Shown: in pieces, positions 9,489-19,407 of the stretch
Layout of the letters: each line of letters begins with the position of its first letter
Numbering within the stretch: the first letter of the stretch is position 1
DNA from: Dietzia massiliensis
GTDB taxonomy: Bacteria > Actinomycetota > Actinomycetes > Mycobacteriales > Mycobacteriaceae
Direction: 5' to 3'
NCBI RefSeq assembly: GCF_018390595.1
Contig: NZ_JAHBAV010000003.1
Coordinates: 1-64,000, forward strand
DNA length: 64,000 nt
Program-made: the position numbers and the translations under genes
Notes under the pieces: model-generated
What the model was told of the DNA's origin: nothing
The model's database searches: none
Seen by the model: only the letters and a program-made list of their open reading frames with translations

Positions 9489-9560
9489 CTCCCCCGCCAG
9501 GACTCGAACCTGAAATGCCTGAACCAAAATCAGGAGTGTTGCCAATTACACCACGGGGGA
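9489..9560 (-). tRNA. tRNA-Gln (anticodon TTG)
   Basis: On the minus strand the 72-nt sequence folds as a cloverleaf. The acceptor is TCCCCCG paired with CGGGGGA, the anticodon stem CCTGA/TCAGG encloses a loop with TTG at positions 34-36, and the T arm contains GTTCGAGTCC. The discriminator is G and CCA is not encoded. Confidence 0.95.
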
Positions 9561-9737
9561 ACGGCCCGGCGCGGGCCACTCCCCAGTCTGGCATACGAGC
9601 ACGGACCCACTGTCCCCTACCTGTTCCCGGATGGGTGGCCTGGCCGCTAGCAGCCCACACGGGGGAGTCCGACCCCTGATCGGTCGGCCGCGTTCAATGC
9701 TCCGACTAGGCTTTTCCGTCGAGGGAGGCGACACCAC

Positions 9738-10451
9738 ATGACAGGTCAGTCGGAAATGACGCCGGCGCCGCGTACCAGGATGTCAGCGGCGAAACGCCGG
9801 CAGCAGTTGGTCGAGGTGGGCCGCCGGATTTTCGCCGAGTACGGTTACGACGCGGCCACTGTCGAGGAGATCGCGTCGGTCGCAGGCGTGTCCAAGCCGG
9901 TCGTCTACGAGCACTTCGGCGGCAAGGAGGGCCTGTACGCGGTGGTGTGTGACCGCGAGCTGGCCTATCTGGGTGCCGAGATCACCGAGGCGTTGGAGGG
10001 CGAGGGGTCGCGCCGCCGCATCGAGCGCGCCGCGATGGCGCTGCTTCGCTACGTGGAGGAGCGCACCGACGGGTTCCGGATCCTGGTGCGTGATTCGTCG
10101 CTGAACAACGGTGGCTCGTACTCGACGCTGCTCAACGATGCCACGGCCAGTGTCACCTACATCCTCGAGGAGGAGTTCGTGGCCCGCGGGTTCGACCCGG
10201 TCACCACGAACGTCTATGCCCAGGCCCTGGTCGGCATGGTCTCCGGCACCGCGCAATGGTGGCTTGATGAGCGCACTCCGCCCAAGGAGGAGGTGGCCGC
10301 GCACATCGTCAATCTCTGCTTCAACGGCCTGTCGCACCTCGATCCCGCGCCGTCGCTCGAGTCAGGTGTCATGGCGAAGTACTCCAGCCGCAGTCATCCG
10401 GCCGGCGACTCGGCCGGGCGCGATCTGCGCCCGGGGCCGGCTCGGCCCTGA
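9738..10451 (+). CDS. TetR-family transcriptional regulator (Rv1019-like by position)
   Basis: This 237-residue protein has a TetR N-terminal DNA-binding domain. It contains RRQQLVEVGRRIFAEYGYDA, then the helix-turn-helix ATVEEIASVAGVSKPVVYEHFGGKEGLY around residues 40-68. The C-terminal ligand domain is all-alpha and not assigned to a ligand. The ATG at 9738 follows GAGGGAGGCG. Its position upstream of mfd-mazG matches Rv1019 of M. tuberculosis, although the DUF308 and VKOR-like genes are inserted here. Confidence 0.9.
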   Translation: MTGQSEMTPAPRTRMSAAKRRQQLVEVGRRIFAEYGYDAATVEEIASVAGVSKPVVYEHFGGKEGLYAVVCDRELAYLGAEITEALEGEGSRRRIERAAMALLRYVEERTDGFRILVRDSSLNNGGSYSTLLNDATASVTYILEEEFVARGFDPVTTNVYAQALVGMVSGTAQWWLDERTPPKEEVAAHIVNLCFNGLSHLDPAPSLESGVMAKYSSRSHPAGDSAGRDLRPGPARP

Positions 10452-10560
10452 GCGCACCGTAAGTGACGCGGGCCCGTGAGCGCACGTGAGGTCCCCGGTG
10501 AGTCCGCCACCCTCTGCGAGGCACCGGCCGAGAAGAACAGGGCCCGCCGGAAAGAACGAA

Positions 10561-10595
10561 GCCCCCGCGGCCCTCGAATAGCGGGCAGCGGGGGC
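10561..10595. terminator. Bidirectional hairpin between convergent tetR and DUF308 genes
   Basis: GCCCCCGCGGCCC at 10561-10573 pairs with GGGCAGCGGGGGC at 10583-10595 with one mismatch around a 9-base loop. It lies between convergent genes and could serve both. Confidence 0.65.
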
Positions 10596-10649
10596 ATTCG
10601 TGTCGGCAGGTTCGGCAGTCACGGCCTGCCGGAACGGTCGGCCCGAGAA

Positions 10650-11219
10650 TCAGACCTCGTCGGCCACCGGGGCGCTCGAGAGCTTGGCGGCATCACTGCG
10701 TAGACGGAACGAGACGGCGATCATGATCAAGCCGACGATCACGCCGAACCAGCCGGCGAACGGCAGGAAATTCTCGATGGTCGACGGCCCCAACAGCGCC
10801 AGGCCGAGTCCCACCACGGCGATCACAACGCCGACCGCACCCATGATCCACGCGTTGGCGACGACGGTCCGGAGGGTGGACGCGCCGTAGACCAGCAGCG
10901 CACCGGAGGCGATCAGCCAGATCGCGAAGAGCAGCACCAGCGCGGTCACGGTGATCGACGGCCAGAACAGCACGACCAGGCCGAGCACGATGAAGAGCGC
11001 GCCGCCTCCGATGAACAGGCTCGACGAGCCGCTGTGTCCGCGCAGCCCCAGGCCCGTGGTGATGGTCATAGCGCCGTCTGCGATCGCGAACGCCGCCACG
11101 AGGAACACCGCGAGCATGAGGCTCGAGCCGGGGGCGATCAGCGCGGTGATGCCGAGTACGAGCGCCAGGACACCGCGGATCAGCTGGACCCACCAATTTC
11201 GGGTGAGGGACGTGATCAT
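10650..11219 (-). CDS. HdeD/DUF308-family membrane protein
   Basis: The 189-residue product has six hydrophobic segments in three similar pairs, as in DUF308/HdeD proteins. It contains the characteristic WWVQLIRGVLALVLGITAL start and repeated G-x-L segments such as GGGALFIVLGLVVLFWPSIT. Members sit in the cytoplasmic membrane; in enteric bacteria HdeD contributes to acid resistance, but the role here is unknown. The ATG at 11219 was preferred over GTG at 11228 because AGAGG lies at good spacing before it. Confidence 0.85.
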   Translation of the reverse strand: MITSLTRNWWVQLIRGVLALVLGITALIAPGSSLMLAVFLVAAFAIADGAMTITTGLGLRGHSGSSSLFIGGGALFIVLGLVVLFWPSITVTALVLLFAIWLIASGALLVYGASTLRTVVANAWIMGAVGVVIAVVGLGLALLGPSTIENFLPFAGWFGVIVGLIMIAVSFRLRSDAAKLSSAPVADEV

Positions 11220-11414
11220 TGTTTCCACCTCTCTGTCAGCGGGCTCTCAGCCCGTACGCCTCGAGATCATGCCCGCACTTCGGATGTGCGGCAGTCCACT
11301 GTGAGGCATTGGACTCTAGTAGGTATCCGCCGGTGTTCGTGGGTGCCAGCAGCGCGCGCCAGCGCCTGCAGGTGGCCGCCGACGCCGACGGGGTGCAGGG
11401 CGAGGGCCGCCGGA

Positions 11415-12158
11415 TCAGAGGTTCGCGAAGAAGTCCGCCCAGTAAAAGTCCCAGAACGCCCACAGGATGACGCCCGCCACGGCGAGGAACCACACGACCA
11501 CCGGGACGAGGTGCCACTGCTGCAGAGTGCGCACCCAACGGGCCGCCGTGAGCTTGGCCAGCACGTGCAGCAGCGTGTACCAGAACATGGGGATGGTGGT
11601 GGCCCACACGACCATGCACCACGGGCACAGCACCTGGATCTCGAAGATGGACTGGAACGCCAGCCAGTGCACGAACCCGGCGGCGAACGTCAGACCGAGC
11701 AGCGCGCCCACCCAGTACCAGCGGGGGAACCGCACGCCGGAGGCGGCGGCGACGCCGATCGCGATCACGATGCCGTACCCGACGAGCCCGATGAACGGGT
11801 TGGGGAAGCCGAACGCCGCGCCCTGCTCCGAGTTGATGACGCTCTTGCAGCTCATGAGAATGGAGAAGTTGCATGCGGGCGTGTAGTCCGGGTTCTCCAG
11901 CAGCCGGATCTTGTCCAGGCTGAGCTGGAACGACGCGACCAGCGCGATGGCCGAGCCGATCGCCAGCAGCACGCCGATCCACCGGTCGGTGAACACCCGC
12001 GAGCCGACGATCGTCGCGCCGGCGTCCGGTCCGTCGTCGCGGGGGCCGGGGGCGATCGTCACCGGGGCGGCGGGCTCGCCGGGTGCGGTGTCGCCCGCGG
12101 CTGGCCCGGGGGTGCCCCGTCCGGCGTTCCCGGCGGCGGCGTCTGTGGTCTCGCGCAT
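11415..12158 (-). CDS. Vitamin K epoxide reductase (VKOR)-family membrane protein
   Basis: This 247-residue protein has four or five membrane segments after an Ala/Pro/Gly-rich N-terminal tail of about 50 residues. VKOR hallmarks are present: the loop cysteines in CNFSILMSC (eight residues apart) and the active-site CxxC in [10 protein letters not shown]. In actinobacteria VKOR replaces DsbB, reoxidising a DsbA-like thiol oxidase and passing electrons to menaquinone. No dsbA-like gene lies next to it. The ATG at 12158 has no obvious ribosome site, so a leaderless transcript is possible. It is divergent from mfd. Confidence 0.9.
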   Translation of the reverse strand: MRETTDAAAGNAGRGTPGPAAGDTAPGEPAAPVTIAPGPRDDGPDAGATIVGSRVFTDRWIGVLLAIGSAIALVASFQLSLDKIRLLENPDYTPACNFSILMSCKSVINSEQGAAFGFPNPFIGLVGYGIVIAIGVAAASGVRFPRWYWVGALLGLTFAAGFVHWLAFQSIFEIQVLCPWCMVVWATTIPMFWYTLLHVLAKLTAARWVRTLQQWHLVPVVVWFLAVAGVILWAFWDFYWADFFANL

Positions 12159-12336
12159 ACGCACAGGCTACCGGGGCCGCCGCGCCGTTAGAGTGGGAGA
12201 TCTGGCACATCGGCCCGCCTGTCGTGCCCCGCCGCGCACCGCTGGTCCGATCACGGCCGACCTGCGCGTGCCGTGCGCCCGCGCCCGCCCAGACCGAGTC
12301 CGACCACCTCGCCCCGACCCTGAAGGACCCTCACGC

Positions 12337-15300
12337 GTGACCTCCACCGCCCCCGCCGTCACCTCCACGACCGCCGCGCTGTCCGGTCTGGCCGGTGCGG
12401 TCATCTCCAACCCGGCGCTGGCCGACCTCCGCGCGGGCCTGGACCGCGACGCCGCGGTGGTGCGCGCGCCGGAGTCGCTGCGGCCGTTCCTGGTGGGCGC
12501 AATGGCCGAGCGCGCGCCGTTGCTGGTGGTCACCGCCACCGAGCGCGAGTGTGAGGAACTCGCCGACGAACTGTCGGGGATGTACGACGGCGAGGTGGCG
12601 CAGTTCCCGAGCTGGGAGACGTTGCCGCACGAGCGTCTGTCGCCGGCGGCCGACACGATCGGTCGCCGCCTCGAGGTGCTGTCCGCCGTGATGGCCGGAC
12701 GGGCGCCGAGGATCATCGTCGCGGCGGCGCGATCGGTGGTGCAGCCCATCTCCCCGGCGGCCGCCCGCCGCGAGCCCGTGCGGCTGACCCGGGGCGCCGA
12801 GGTCGACCCGACCGACCTCATGGCCCGCCTGGCCGAGTTCGCCTACACCCGCGAGGACATGGTCGCCCGCCGCGGCGACATCGCCGTGCGCGGCGGCATC
12901 GTGGACGTCTTCCCGACCACGGCCGACCACCCGCTGCGCATCGAGTTCGACGGCGACGAGATCGCCGAGATCCGCGAGTTCTCCGTCGCCGACCAGCGCT
13001 CGCTGCCCGACGGTGAGGTCGAGCAGGTCGTCCTCTACCCGTGCCGCGAGCTGCTGCTCGACGACGACGTCCGCGCCCGGGCCGGTCAGCTGGCCGCCGA
13101 GCACCGCGCCAACCCGACGCTGGCCGAGCTCCTGGACTCGCTGGCCGAGGGCATCCCGCGCGACGGCATGGAGGCCCTGACCTCCGTGCTCGTGCCGGGC
13201 GAGATGGCCACCCTGCCGATGCTCATGCCGGACGACACCCGCGTCGTGGTGTGCGACCCCGACAAGGTGCGCCGCCGCGCCGCCGACCTCGCCTCGGCGG
13301 GCCGCGAGTTCCTCGAGGCCTCGTGGACCGCCGCCACCATGGGCGGCGACGCCCCCGTCGACAGTGAGACCCTCGACCTGTCCGGCTCGGGCTACCGCAC
13401 CTTCTCCGCGGTGCGCGAGGAGGCCACCGGCGCCGGCCGCGCCTGGTGGCAGCTCGTCCCTCCCGGTTTCCTCACCGACCCCGAGGACGGCCTCGTGGTG
13501 ACCGTCGAGGCCGGCGACCCGCCCGCCCCGCGCGGCAAGGACTCCGAGATGGAGGCCATGTTCGCGCGGCTGCGCGCGCTCGTCGGCGCCGGCGGCCGGG
13601 CCGCGATGGTCGTCCCGGGCCACGGCACCGTCACCCGCATCCTGGAACGCCTGTCCGAGGCCGAGGTCCCCGCCACCGCCGCGCCGGCGGGCTCCGAGCC
13701 CGCCGACGGCCAGGTGTCGGTGTACGAGGCGGTCCTGCACGCCGGGTTCGCGCTCACCGGCGGCGCCGACGGGGCGTCCGGCGACCTCGTCGTCGTCTCC
13801 GAAACCGACCTCACCGGCAACCGACTCGGTTCCACGGCGCGCCCCAAGGCCCGCCACTCCAAGCGCCGCAACCAGGTCGACCCGCTCGCCCTCAAGGCCG
13901 GCGACCTGGTCGTCCACGATCAGCACGGCATCGGCCGGTTCGTGGAGATGGTCGAGCGGCAGGTGCGCGGCGGCGACGGCTCCTCGCGGCGCGAGTACCT
14001 GGTGATCGAGTACGCGCCCGGCAAGCGCGGCGCGGCCGGCGACCGGCTCTACGTGCCGATGGAGTCGCTCGGCCAGCTCAGCCGCTACGTCGGCGGCGAG
14101 GCACCGACGCTGTCCAAGATGGGCGGCGCCGACTGGCAGAACACCAAGCGCAAGGCCCGCAAGGCCGTCCGCGAGATCGCCACCGAGCTCGTCCAGCTCT
14201 ACGCCAAGCGGCAGTCCGCCCCGGGGCGCGCCTTCGGCCCCGACACGCCCTGGCAGCGCGAGATGGAGGACGCGTTCCCGTTCACAGAGACCGTCGACCA
14301 GCTCAGCGCGATCGAGGAGGTCAAGGGGGACATGGAGAAGTCCGCCCCCATGGACCGCGTCGTGGTGGGCGACGTCGGCTACGGCAAGACCGAGGTCGCC
14401 GTTCGCGCCGCGTTCAAGGCCGTCCAGGACGGCACCCAGGTCGCCGTGCTCGTACCCACGACCCTGCTGGCGCAGCAGCACCTCGCGACGTTCACCGAGC
14501 GGATGACCGGGTTCCCCGTGACCATCAAGGGGCTTAGCCGGTTCACCTCGGACGCCGAGGCCAAGGAGATCCTCAAGGGCCTGGCCGACGGGACGGTCGA
14601 CGTGGTGATCGGTACCCACCGACTTCTCGCCACGGGGGTGCGGTGGAAGAACCTCGGCCTGGTGATCGTGGACGAGGAGCAGCGCTTCGGCGTGGAGCAC
14701 AAGGAGCACATCACCTCCCTGCGCACCCACGTCGACGTGCTCACCATGTCCGCCACGCCCATCCCGCGCACGCTCGAGATGTCGCTGGCGGGCATCCGCG
14801 AGATGAGCCAGATCCTCACCCCGCCCGAGGAACGCCTGCCCGTCCTCACGTACGTGGGCGCGTACTCGGACAAGCACGTCGCCGCCGCCATCCGGCGCGA
14901 GCTGCTGCGCGAGGGCCAGGTGTTCTACGTCCACAACCGGGTGCGCACCATCGACTCCACCGCCGCGAGGATCCGCGACCTCGTGCCCGAGGCGCGCGTC
15001 GTGGTGGCGCACGGGCAGATGGGGGAGGAGCAGCTCGAGCAGACCGTCGGCGGGTTCTGGAACCGCGAGTACGACGTGCTGGTGTGTACGACCATCGTCG
15101 AGACCGGCCTGGACATCTCCAACGCCAACACCCTCATCGTGGATCGCTCCGACCAGCTGGGCCTGTCGCAGATGCACCAGCTGCGCGGCCGCGTGGGCCG
15201 GTCCCGCGAGCGCGGGTACGCCTACTTCCTCTACGACCCGGAGAAGCCGCTCACCGAGACCGCCTACGACCGGCTCGCGACCATCGCGCAGAACAACGAC

Positions 15301-16005
15301 CTCGGCGCGGGCATGGCCGTGGCGATGAAGGACCTCGAGCTGCGCGGCGCCGGCAACGTGCTGGGCGCGGAGCAGTCGGGCCACATCGCGGGCGTCGGGT
15401 TCGACCTCTACATCCGTCTCGTCGGCGAGGCGGTGGAGGCCTACCGCGCGATCGCCGACGGCGAGAAGGTCGAGACGCAGGAGGAGCTCGGCGAGATCCG
15501 CATCGAGCTTCCCGTCGACGCCTTCATCCCGCCCGACTACGTGGACGGCGACCGGCTGCGGCTCGAGGCCTACCGCAAGCTCTCGCAGGCGCGCGAGCCC
15601 GGCGATATCGACGCCGTGGTGGAGGAGCTGCTCGACCGGTACGGGCCCCTGCCCGTCGAGGCCCGCCGCGTGGTGTCGGTGGCGCGGCTGCGGCTGGTCG
15701 CGCAGAAGTACCGGGTCCGCGAGATCGTGTTGGCCGGCTCGCGCCTGCGCGTGGGCCCGCTCGACCTGCTGGACTCGCAGCAGATGCGTCTCAAGCGCAT
15801 GTACCCGGCCGCGCAGTACCGGGCCACGCAGAAGACCGTGCTGCTGCCGCTGCCCAAGGCCGCCGGGGCCCGCGCCGGTGCGGGCGGGGAGAAGGCGCGC
15901 GACGACGAGATGTTGCAGTACGCCGCCGACTTCCTCACCGCGATGGCCGGCGACCCGGAGGGTTCGAACCCGGTGATCCAGCCCGAGACCGCGCCGGCGC
16001 GATGA
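12337..16005 (+). CDS. mfd: Transcription-repair coupling factor
   Basis: Mfd displaces RNA polymerase stalled at DNA lesions and recruits UvrA. The 1222-residue product has the UvrB-homology region ([14 protein letters not shown] near residue 90), the RNA polymerase-interaction (CarD-like) domain beginning [17 protein letters not shown] near residue 520, and a RecG-like superfamily 2 motor. The motor has Walker [14 protein letters not shown], the DEEQ box in [30 protein letters not shown], and motif [19 protein letters not shown]-terminal TRCF domain follows. The GTG start at 12337 is preceded by AAGGA. Its stop overlaps mazG as ATGA. Confidence 0.97.
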   Translation: MTSTAPAVTSTTAALSGLAGAVISNPALADLRAGLDRDAAVVRAPESLRPFLVGAMAERAPLLVVTATERECEELADELSGMYDGEVAQFPSWETLPHERLSPAADTIGRRLEVLSAVMAGRAPRIIVAAARSVVQPISPAAARREPVRLTRGAEVDPTDLMARLAEFAYTREDMVARRGDIAVRGGIVDVFPTTADHPLRIEFDGDEIAEIREFSVADQRSLPDGEVEQVVLYPCRELLLDDDVRARAGQLAAEHRANPTLAELLDSLAEGIPRDGMEALTSVLVPGEMATLPMLMPDDTRVVVCDPDKVRRRAADLASAGREFLEASWTAATMGGDAPVDSETLDLSGSGYRTFSAVREEATGAGRAWWQLVPPGFLTDPEDGLVVTVEAGDPPAPRGKDSEMEAMFARLRALVGAGGRAAMVVPGHGTVTRILERLSEAEVPATAAPAGSEPADGQVSVYEAVLHAGFALTGGADGASGDLVVVSETDLTGNRLGSTARPKARHSKRRNQVDPLALKAGDLVVHDQHGIGRFVEMVERQVRGGDGSSRREYLVIEYAPGKRGAAGDRLYVPMESLGQLSRYVGGEAPTLSKMGGADWQNTKRKARKAVREIATELVQLYAKRQSAPGRAFGPDTPWQREMEDAFPFTETVDQLSAIEEVKGDMEKSAPMDRVVVGDVGYGKTEVAVRAAFKAVQDGTQVAVLVPTTLLAQQHLATFTERMTGFPVTIKGLSRFTSDAEAKEILKGLADGTVDVVIGTHRLLATGVRWKNLGLVIVDEEQRFGVEHKEHITSLRTHVDVLTMSATPIPRTLEMSLAGIREMSQILTPPEERLPVLTYVGAYSDKHVAAAIRRELLREGQVFYVHNRVRTIDSTAARIRDLVPEARVVVAHGQMGEEQLEQTVGGFWNREYDVLVCTTIVETGLDISNANTLIVDRSDQLGLSQMHQLRGRVGRSRERGYAYFLYDPEKPLTETAYDRLATIAQNNDLGAGMAVAMKDLELRGAGNVLGAEQSGHIAGVGFDLYIRLVGEAVEAYRAIADGEKVETQEELGEIRIELPVDAFIPPDYVDGDRLRLEAYRKLSQAREPGDIDAVVEELLDRYGPLPVEARRVVSVARLRLVAQKYRVREIVLAGSRLRVGPLDLLDSQQMRLKRMYPAAQYRATQKTVLLPLPKAAGARAGAGGEKARDDEMLQYAADFLTAMAGDPEGSNPVIQPETAPAR

Positions 16006-16892
16006 GTGAGCGCGGTCCGGCCGCCGACGCCCCCCGTCCCCATCGAGAAGACAGTTCCGCACGAGACCACTCGGCCGATGCGGGCGAAACTGTCTTCTCG
16101 ACGGCGGTCGGCGACCGAGCGGGCCGCCGGGCGGACGCGTCGGGCGACCGGCTGTCCGAGGCCGTCGCCGTGATGGCCCGCATCCGGCGCCACGGCCGGT
16201 GGGAGTCCGCCCAGACCCACGCCTCCCTCCTGCCGTATCTGCTCGAGGAGTCGTGGGAGCTGGTCGACGCAGTGGCGGACGGCGACCGCGACGAGCTGGT
16301 CTCGGAGCTCGGCGACCTGCTGCTCCAGGTGCTGTTCCATGCCGCGATCGGGGCCGAGCGGGACGAGTCGCCGTTCGACGTGCAGGACGTGGCCGGGGCG
16401 TTGCTCGACAAGCTCCGACGCCGGGCGCCGTACTGGTTCACCGACGGGCCCGGTCGTGGGCCCGGGGCCCTCGATGCCGCCGAGCAGGACCGACTGTGGC
16501 AGGAGGCCAAAGCCGCCGAGCGCGCCGGTCGCCCACCGCGCGGTGTGGTCGAGGGAATCTCCTGGGACATGCCCGCACTGGCACTGGGGCAGAAGGTTCT
16601 CGAGCGCGTCCGGTCGGCCGGGATCCCCGACGATCTTGTGCCCGATCGGATGCGGGTCGTCCACGTCGGTGCCGGGGGGTTGTTCCGCGCCGCCGCCCGC
16701 GCCGCCGCCCACGACACCGACGAGGCCTCCGACGCCGACGGCTCCGGCTCAGCGGAGGTCGAGTACCGACGGGTGGTCCGCGAGTTCGCCGAGACCGTCA
16801 GGGCCGCGGAGTCGCGGCTGCCCGTGCCCGCGGCCGAGGCCGGCGCGGATGAGTGGCGTGCCGCGTGGCACCGCCGCACCGACCGGCACTGA
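16002..16892 (+). CDS. mazG: MazG nucleoside triphosphate pyrophosphohydrolase
   Basis: MazG hydrolyses NTPs, including oxidised or non-canonical ones, to NMP and pyrophosphate. The 296-residue product has the metal-binding helices [12 protein letters not shown] and [17 protein letters not shown] near residues 75-110. Its C-terminal half is divergent and Ala/Asp-rich. Before the catalytic region there is an N-terminal extension of about 45 residues rich in Ala/Arg/Asp, partly encoded by an inverted repeat. The ATG overlaps the mfd stop, so the pair is coupled, as in the matching M. tuberculosis locus (Rv1020-Rv1021). Confidence 0.9.
   Translation: MSERGPAADAPRPHREDSSARDHSADAGETVFSTAVGDRAGRRADASGDRLSEAVAVMARIRRHGRWESAQTHASLLPYLLEESWELVDAVADGDRDELVSELGDLLLQVLFHAAIGAERDESPFDVQDVAGALLDKLRRRAPYWFTDGPGRGPGALDAAEQDRLWQEAKAAERAGRPPRGVVEGISWDMPALALGQKVLERVRSAGIPDDLVPDRMRVVHVGAGGLFRAAARAAAHDTDEASDADGSGSAEVEYRRVVREFAETVRAAESRLPVPAAEAGADEWRAAWHRRTDRH
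16044..16100. repeat. 13-bp perfect inverted repeat inside mazG
   Basis: CGAGAAGACAGTT at 16044-16056 is repeated in inverse orientation as AACTGTCTTCTCG at 16088-16100, with a 31-bp spacer. It falls in the part encoding the poorly conserved N-terminal extension. Its base composition differs from the surrounding gene. Confidence 0.8.
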
Positions 16893-17371
16893 TCCACACC
16901 TCGGGAACACCCGCCTCCCGCACGCCGCCGACCAGCCCGCCGCCGACCCGCCCACGGGTGCGCCCGGCCGAGGGGTGGTCCTCGCAGTCACCTGCTGAGG
17001 TATGTGAGCCCACTCTTAAGTTGACGGCACTCCGTTCGCGGAGCGCACAGTCGCCGGGGTCGACCGCTGCCGCTTGATCTTGGGCCATCGGCGCAGGCAG
17101 GACCCGTAATGTTTGCATCCGTCCGCAACTATCTGGGGTCGGTGATCTGGCAACGTTCATCCACAACATTCCCTGAGCATCGGCCTCGGCACCGAGGTCC
17201 GTTTGGGGTTTTCCTCCATCTTGTGGCCGGGTCGCAGGCCGTCGAACGGTGGGGAGCGGGCTCCATTTTGGACCTCCCGACAATGCCTCTCGCCTTGGCG
17301 ATTCTCAGTCTCCCGTCAGGGTTCTCTATGCTGGGCCCGTTGTTCTGACAATAAAAGAGAGAAAGGCAGAT
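16893..17371. other. 479-bp intergenic leader before the symporter gene
   Basis: No credible gene was seen on either strand. A TATGCT about 45 bp before the symporter ATG could be a -10 element, which would put the start of transcription near 17337. The rest (16893-17320) shows no clear riboswitch or RNA gene by eye. Confidence 0.4.
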
Positions 17372-19105
17372 ATGGATTTGCTCGGCTCTCCCGCGCTGAG
17401 TGCGACTGCGCTTGTATTGCTACTGCTGCTGTTCTACGGCGGCACCATGGTCATGTCCATGCGGATCGCGCGCAAGGACGAGAACGCTGACAACTACATG
17501 ACGGCCGGTCACCGGATCGGATTCGGCATCTCGGCGGCGTCGATGACGGCCACCTGGATCTGGGCCTCGTCGATGTACGCCTCGGTCAACTCCGGCTACC
17601 TCTACGGTCTGTCGGGACCGATCCACTACGGGCTCTGGGGTGCCCTGATGATCCTGTTCATCTACCCCTTCGGTCGACGCATCCGTAAGGTCGCGCCCCA
17701 GGCTCACACCCTGGCCGAGGTCATGTTCGCGCGCCACGGGCGCTCCTCCCAGCTGATGCTGGCCGGCTCCAACATCCTGGGCTCGGTCATCTCGCTGACG
17801 TCGAACTTCATCGCCGGTGGCGCCCTGATCGCCATGCTCAGCCCGTTCAGCTTCATGCAGGGCATCATCGTGATCGCCGCCGGTGTGCTGCTCTACACAC
17901 TGTGGTCCGGCTTCCGCGCCTCGGTGCTCACGGACTTCGCCCAGGTGCTGGCCATGCTCGGCGCGGTCATCATCATCGTGCCGTCGATGTTCTTCTTCCT
18001 CGGCGGTGCCGAGGTGTTCTCGAGCGGTGCGGCCAACCTGACCCCGCAGCAGAGCAACTTCTTCTCCTCGGACGCGTTCCTCAACCAGGGCGCGCCCTAC
18101 ATCGCGGCCGTGCTGGCTTACGCGATCGGCAACCAGACCATCGCCCAGCGCCTGTTCGCGGTGCGCGAGGACCTGATCAAGCCGACCTTCATCACGGCGA
18201 CGATCGGCTACGGCGCCACGATCATCGGCATCGGCATGGTGGGCGTGCTCGCCCTGTACGCGGGTATCGATCCCGTGGACGGCGACCCCAACAACATCCT
18301 GCCGCAGGTGGCCGCTGAGTACCTGCCGGGCGTCCTGGTCGCGGTGTTCTTCATCATGATCATCGGGTCGCTCTCGTCGACCGCGGACTCCGACCTGTCG
18401 GCCATGTCGTCGATCGCCATGACCGACGTCTACGGACAGAGCCTGCGCAGCAAGGGCAAGGTCCCCAATCCGCGCACGATGCTCATCGTGGGCCGGCTCA
18501 CGATGGTCGTCGCCACCGCTGCGGCGCTGGTGTTCGCCAACATCCGCTTCAACATCCTCGACCTGTTGGTCTTCGTGGGTGCACTCTGGGGCGCCCTGGT
18601 GTTCCCGGTGATCGCGAGCTTCTACTGGAAGAAGGTCACCAACATGGCCTTCACCGTGTCCGTGCTCGCGGCGCTCGCGGTGTTCCTGCCGACCCGTTTC
18701 GGTGCCATCCCGGACAGCGGCGTGCTCGCGTACGGCATCGAGGCGCTGGCGGTGGTCGGCGTGGGCGTGGTGCTCGGGCTGATGGTCTTCGGGTTCTTCG
18801 GCCTGCGCCCGGCGCTGGTCGTCGGCGCGATAGCAGCCCTGGGCAGTGCGCCGTTCATCTTCGGCTTCCTGCGTGACTACGACACCCTGACCGCCTCGCT
18901 CGTGGCGTACGCGGTGAGCACGATCGTCTGTGCCGCGATGTCCTTCCGTAGCTCGATGGACTTCGACTTCGCCAAGATCGCCGCCCGCACCGCCGACTAC
19001 GACACGGCGGAGTCGGCGGAGACCCTCGAGGCGCAGTCCGACGACGACGGCCGCGACCAGAACGTCCGAACCGATGACGACGACGACGACCTCGTCCGCG
19101 TCTAG
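17372..19105 (+). CDS. Sodium:solute symporter family transporter
   Basis: The 577-residue product belongs to the SSS family. It has 13-14 hydrophobic segments, an early block YMTAGHRIGFGISAASMTATWIWASS, and the family region DSDLSAMSSIAMTDVYGQ with the SSTADSDLSAMSS sodium-site segment near residues 335-350. It resembles the urea/carboxylate-type members, but the solute is not certain. The C-terminus is a soluble, highly acidic Asp-rich tail. AGAGAGAAAGG precedes the ATG at 17372. An adjacent 43-residue protein follows in the same operon. Confidence 0.9.
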   Translation: MDLLGSPALSATALVLLLLLFYGGTMVMSMRIARKDENADNYMTAGHRIGFGISAASMTATWIWASSMYASVNSGYLYGLSGPIHYGLWGALMILFIYPFGRRIRKVAPQAHTLAEVMFARHGRSSQLMLAGSNILGSVISLTSNFIAGGALIAMLSPFSFMQGIIVIAAGVLLYTLWSGFRASVLTDFAQVLAMLGAVIIIVPSMFFFLGGAEVFSSGAANLTPQQSNFFSSDAFLNQGAPYIAAVLAYAIGNQTIAQRLFAVREDLIKPTFITATIGYGATIIGIGMVGVLALYAGIDPVDGDPNNILPQVAAEYLPGVLVAVFFIMIIGSLSSTADSDLSAMSSIAMTDVYGQSLRSKGKVPNPRTMLIVGRLTMVVATAAALVFANIRFNILDLLVFVGALWGALVFPVIASFYWKKVTNMAFTVSVLAALAVFLPTRFGAIPDSGVLAYGIEALAVVGVGVVLGLMVFGFFGLRPALVVGAIAALGSAPFIFGFLRDYDTLTASLVAYAVSTIVCAAMSFRSSMDFDFAKIAARTADYDTAESAETLEAQSDDDGRDQNVRTDDDDDDLVRV

Positions 19106-19123
19106 GAAGGAAGGCAGCTGACA

Positions 19124-19255
19124 ATGACACCGATCCTTCTCACGATCTACGTCCTGATCTGGCCCGTCATCGTGGCCGGCGTCCTCGCCGTCCTCGTTCG
19201 TGGCTTCGTCAAGGAGGCCGCCGAGGCCAGGCGCGAAGGCGACCCGATCATCTAG
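19124..19255 (+). CDS. Putative transporter small subunit
   Basis: This 43-residue protein begins MTPILLTIYVLIWPVIVAGV, has one membrane helix and a charged C-terminal end rich in Ala, Glu and Arg. It starts 18 bp after the symporter stop, with AGGAAGGAAGG before the ATG. Its size, topology and position match short proteins encoded next to sodium:solute symporters in actinobacteria, as MetS accompanies MetP in a different transporter family. A role as accessory subunit is inferred from these features. Confidence 0.8.
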   Translation: MTPILLTIYVLIWPVIVAGVLAVLVRGFVKEAAEARREGDPII

Positions 19256-19317
19256 GTCGCCACAGAGCCGGCCCGATGCAGTGCTGGCCCGCCACAGAGC
19301 TGGCCCGTTGCAGAGCA

Positions 19318-19355
19318 GAGCCCCCGGTAGGCAGTCGCCGACCGGGGGCTCTTCT
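19318..19355 (+). terminator. Intrinsic terminator after the symporter operon
   Basis: GAGCCCCCGGT at 19318-19328 pairs perfectly with ACCGGGGGCTC at 19341-19351 and is followed by TTCTC. Just upstream (about 19258-19316) an imperfect direct repeat GCCACAGAGC-TGGCCCG occurs twice. Confidence 0.75.
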
Positions 19356-19407
19356 CATGCCCGAACCACGACCGCGCCGAGAGCGAGCATCACCCCGGGC
19401 GCGAGTC

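Noticed and set aside
11911-12336. N-terminal extension of mfd upstream of 12337
   Set aside because: The frame is open but runs over the divergent VKOR-like gene and lacks homology. GTG 12337 has a ribosome site and begins Mfd-like sequence.
12331-16062. Very long open frame (1243 codons) antisense to mfd
   Set aside because: It lies exactly opposite mfd, is rich in Arg, Gly, Ala, His and Val, and has no recognisable domain. High third-position GC in the real gene removes stops from the opposite frame.
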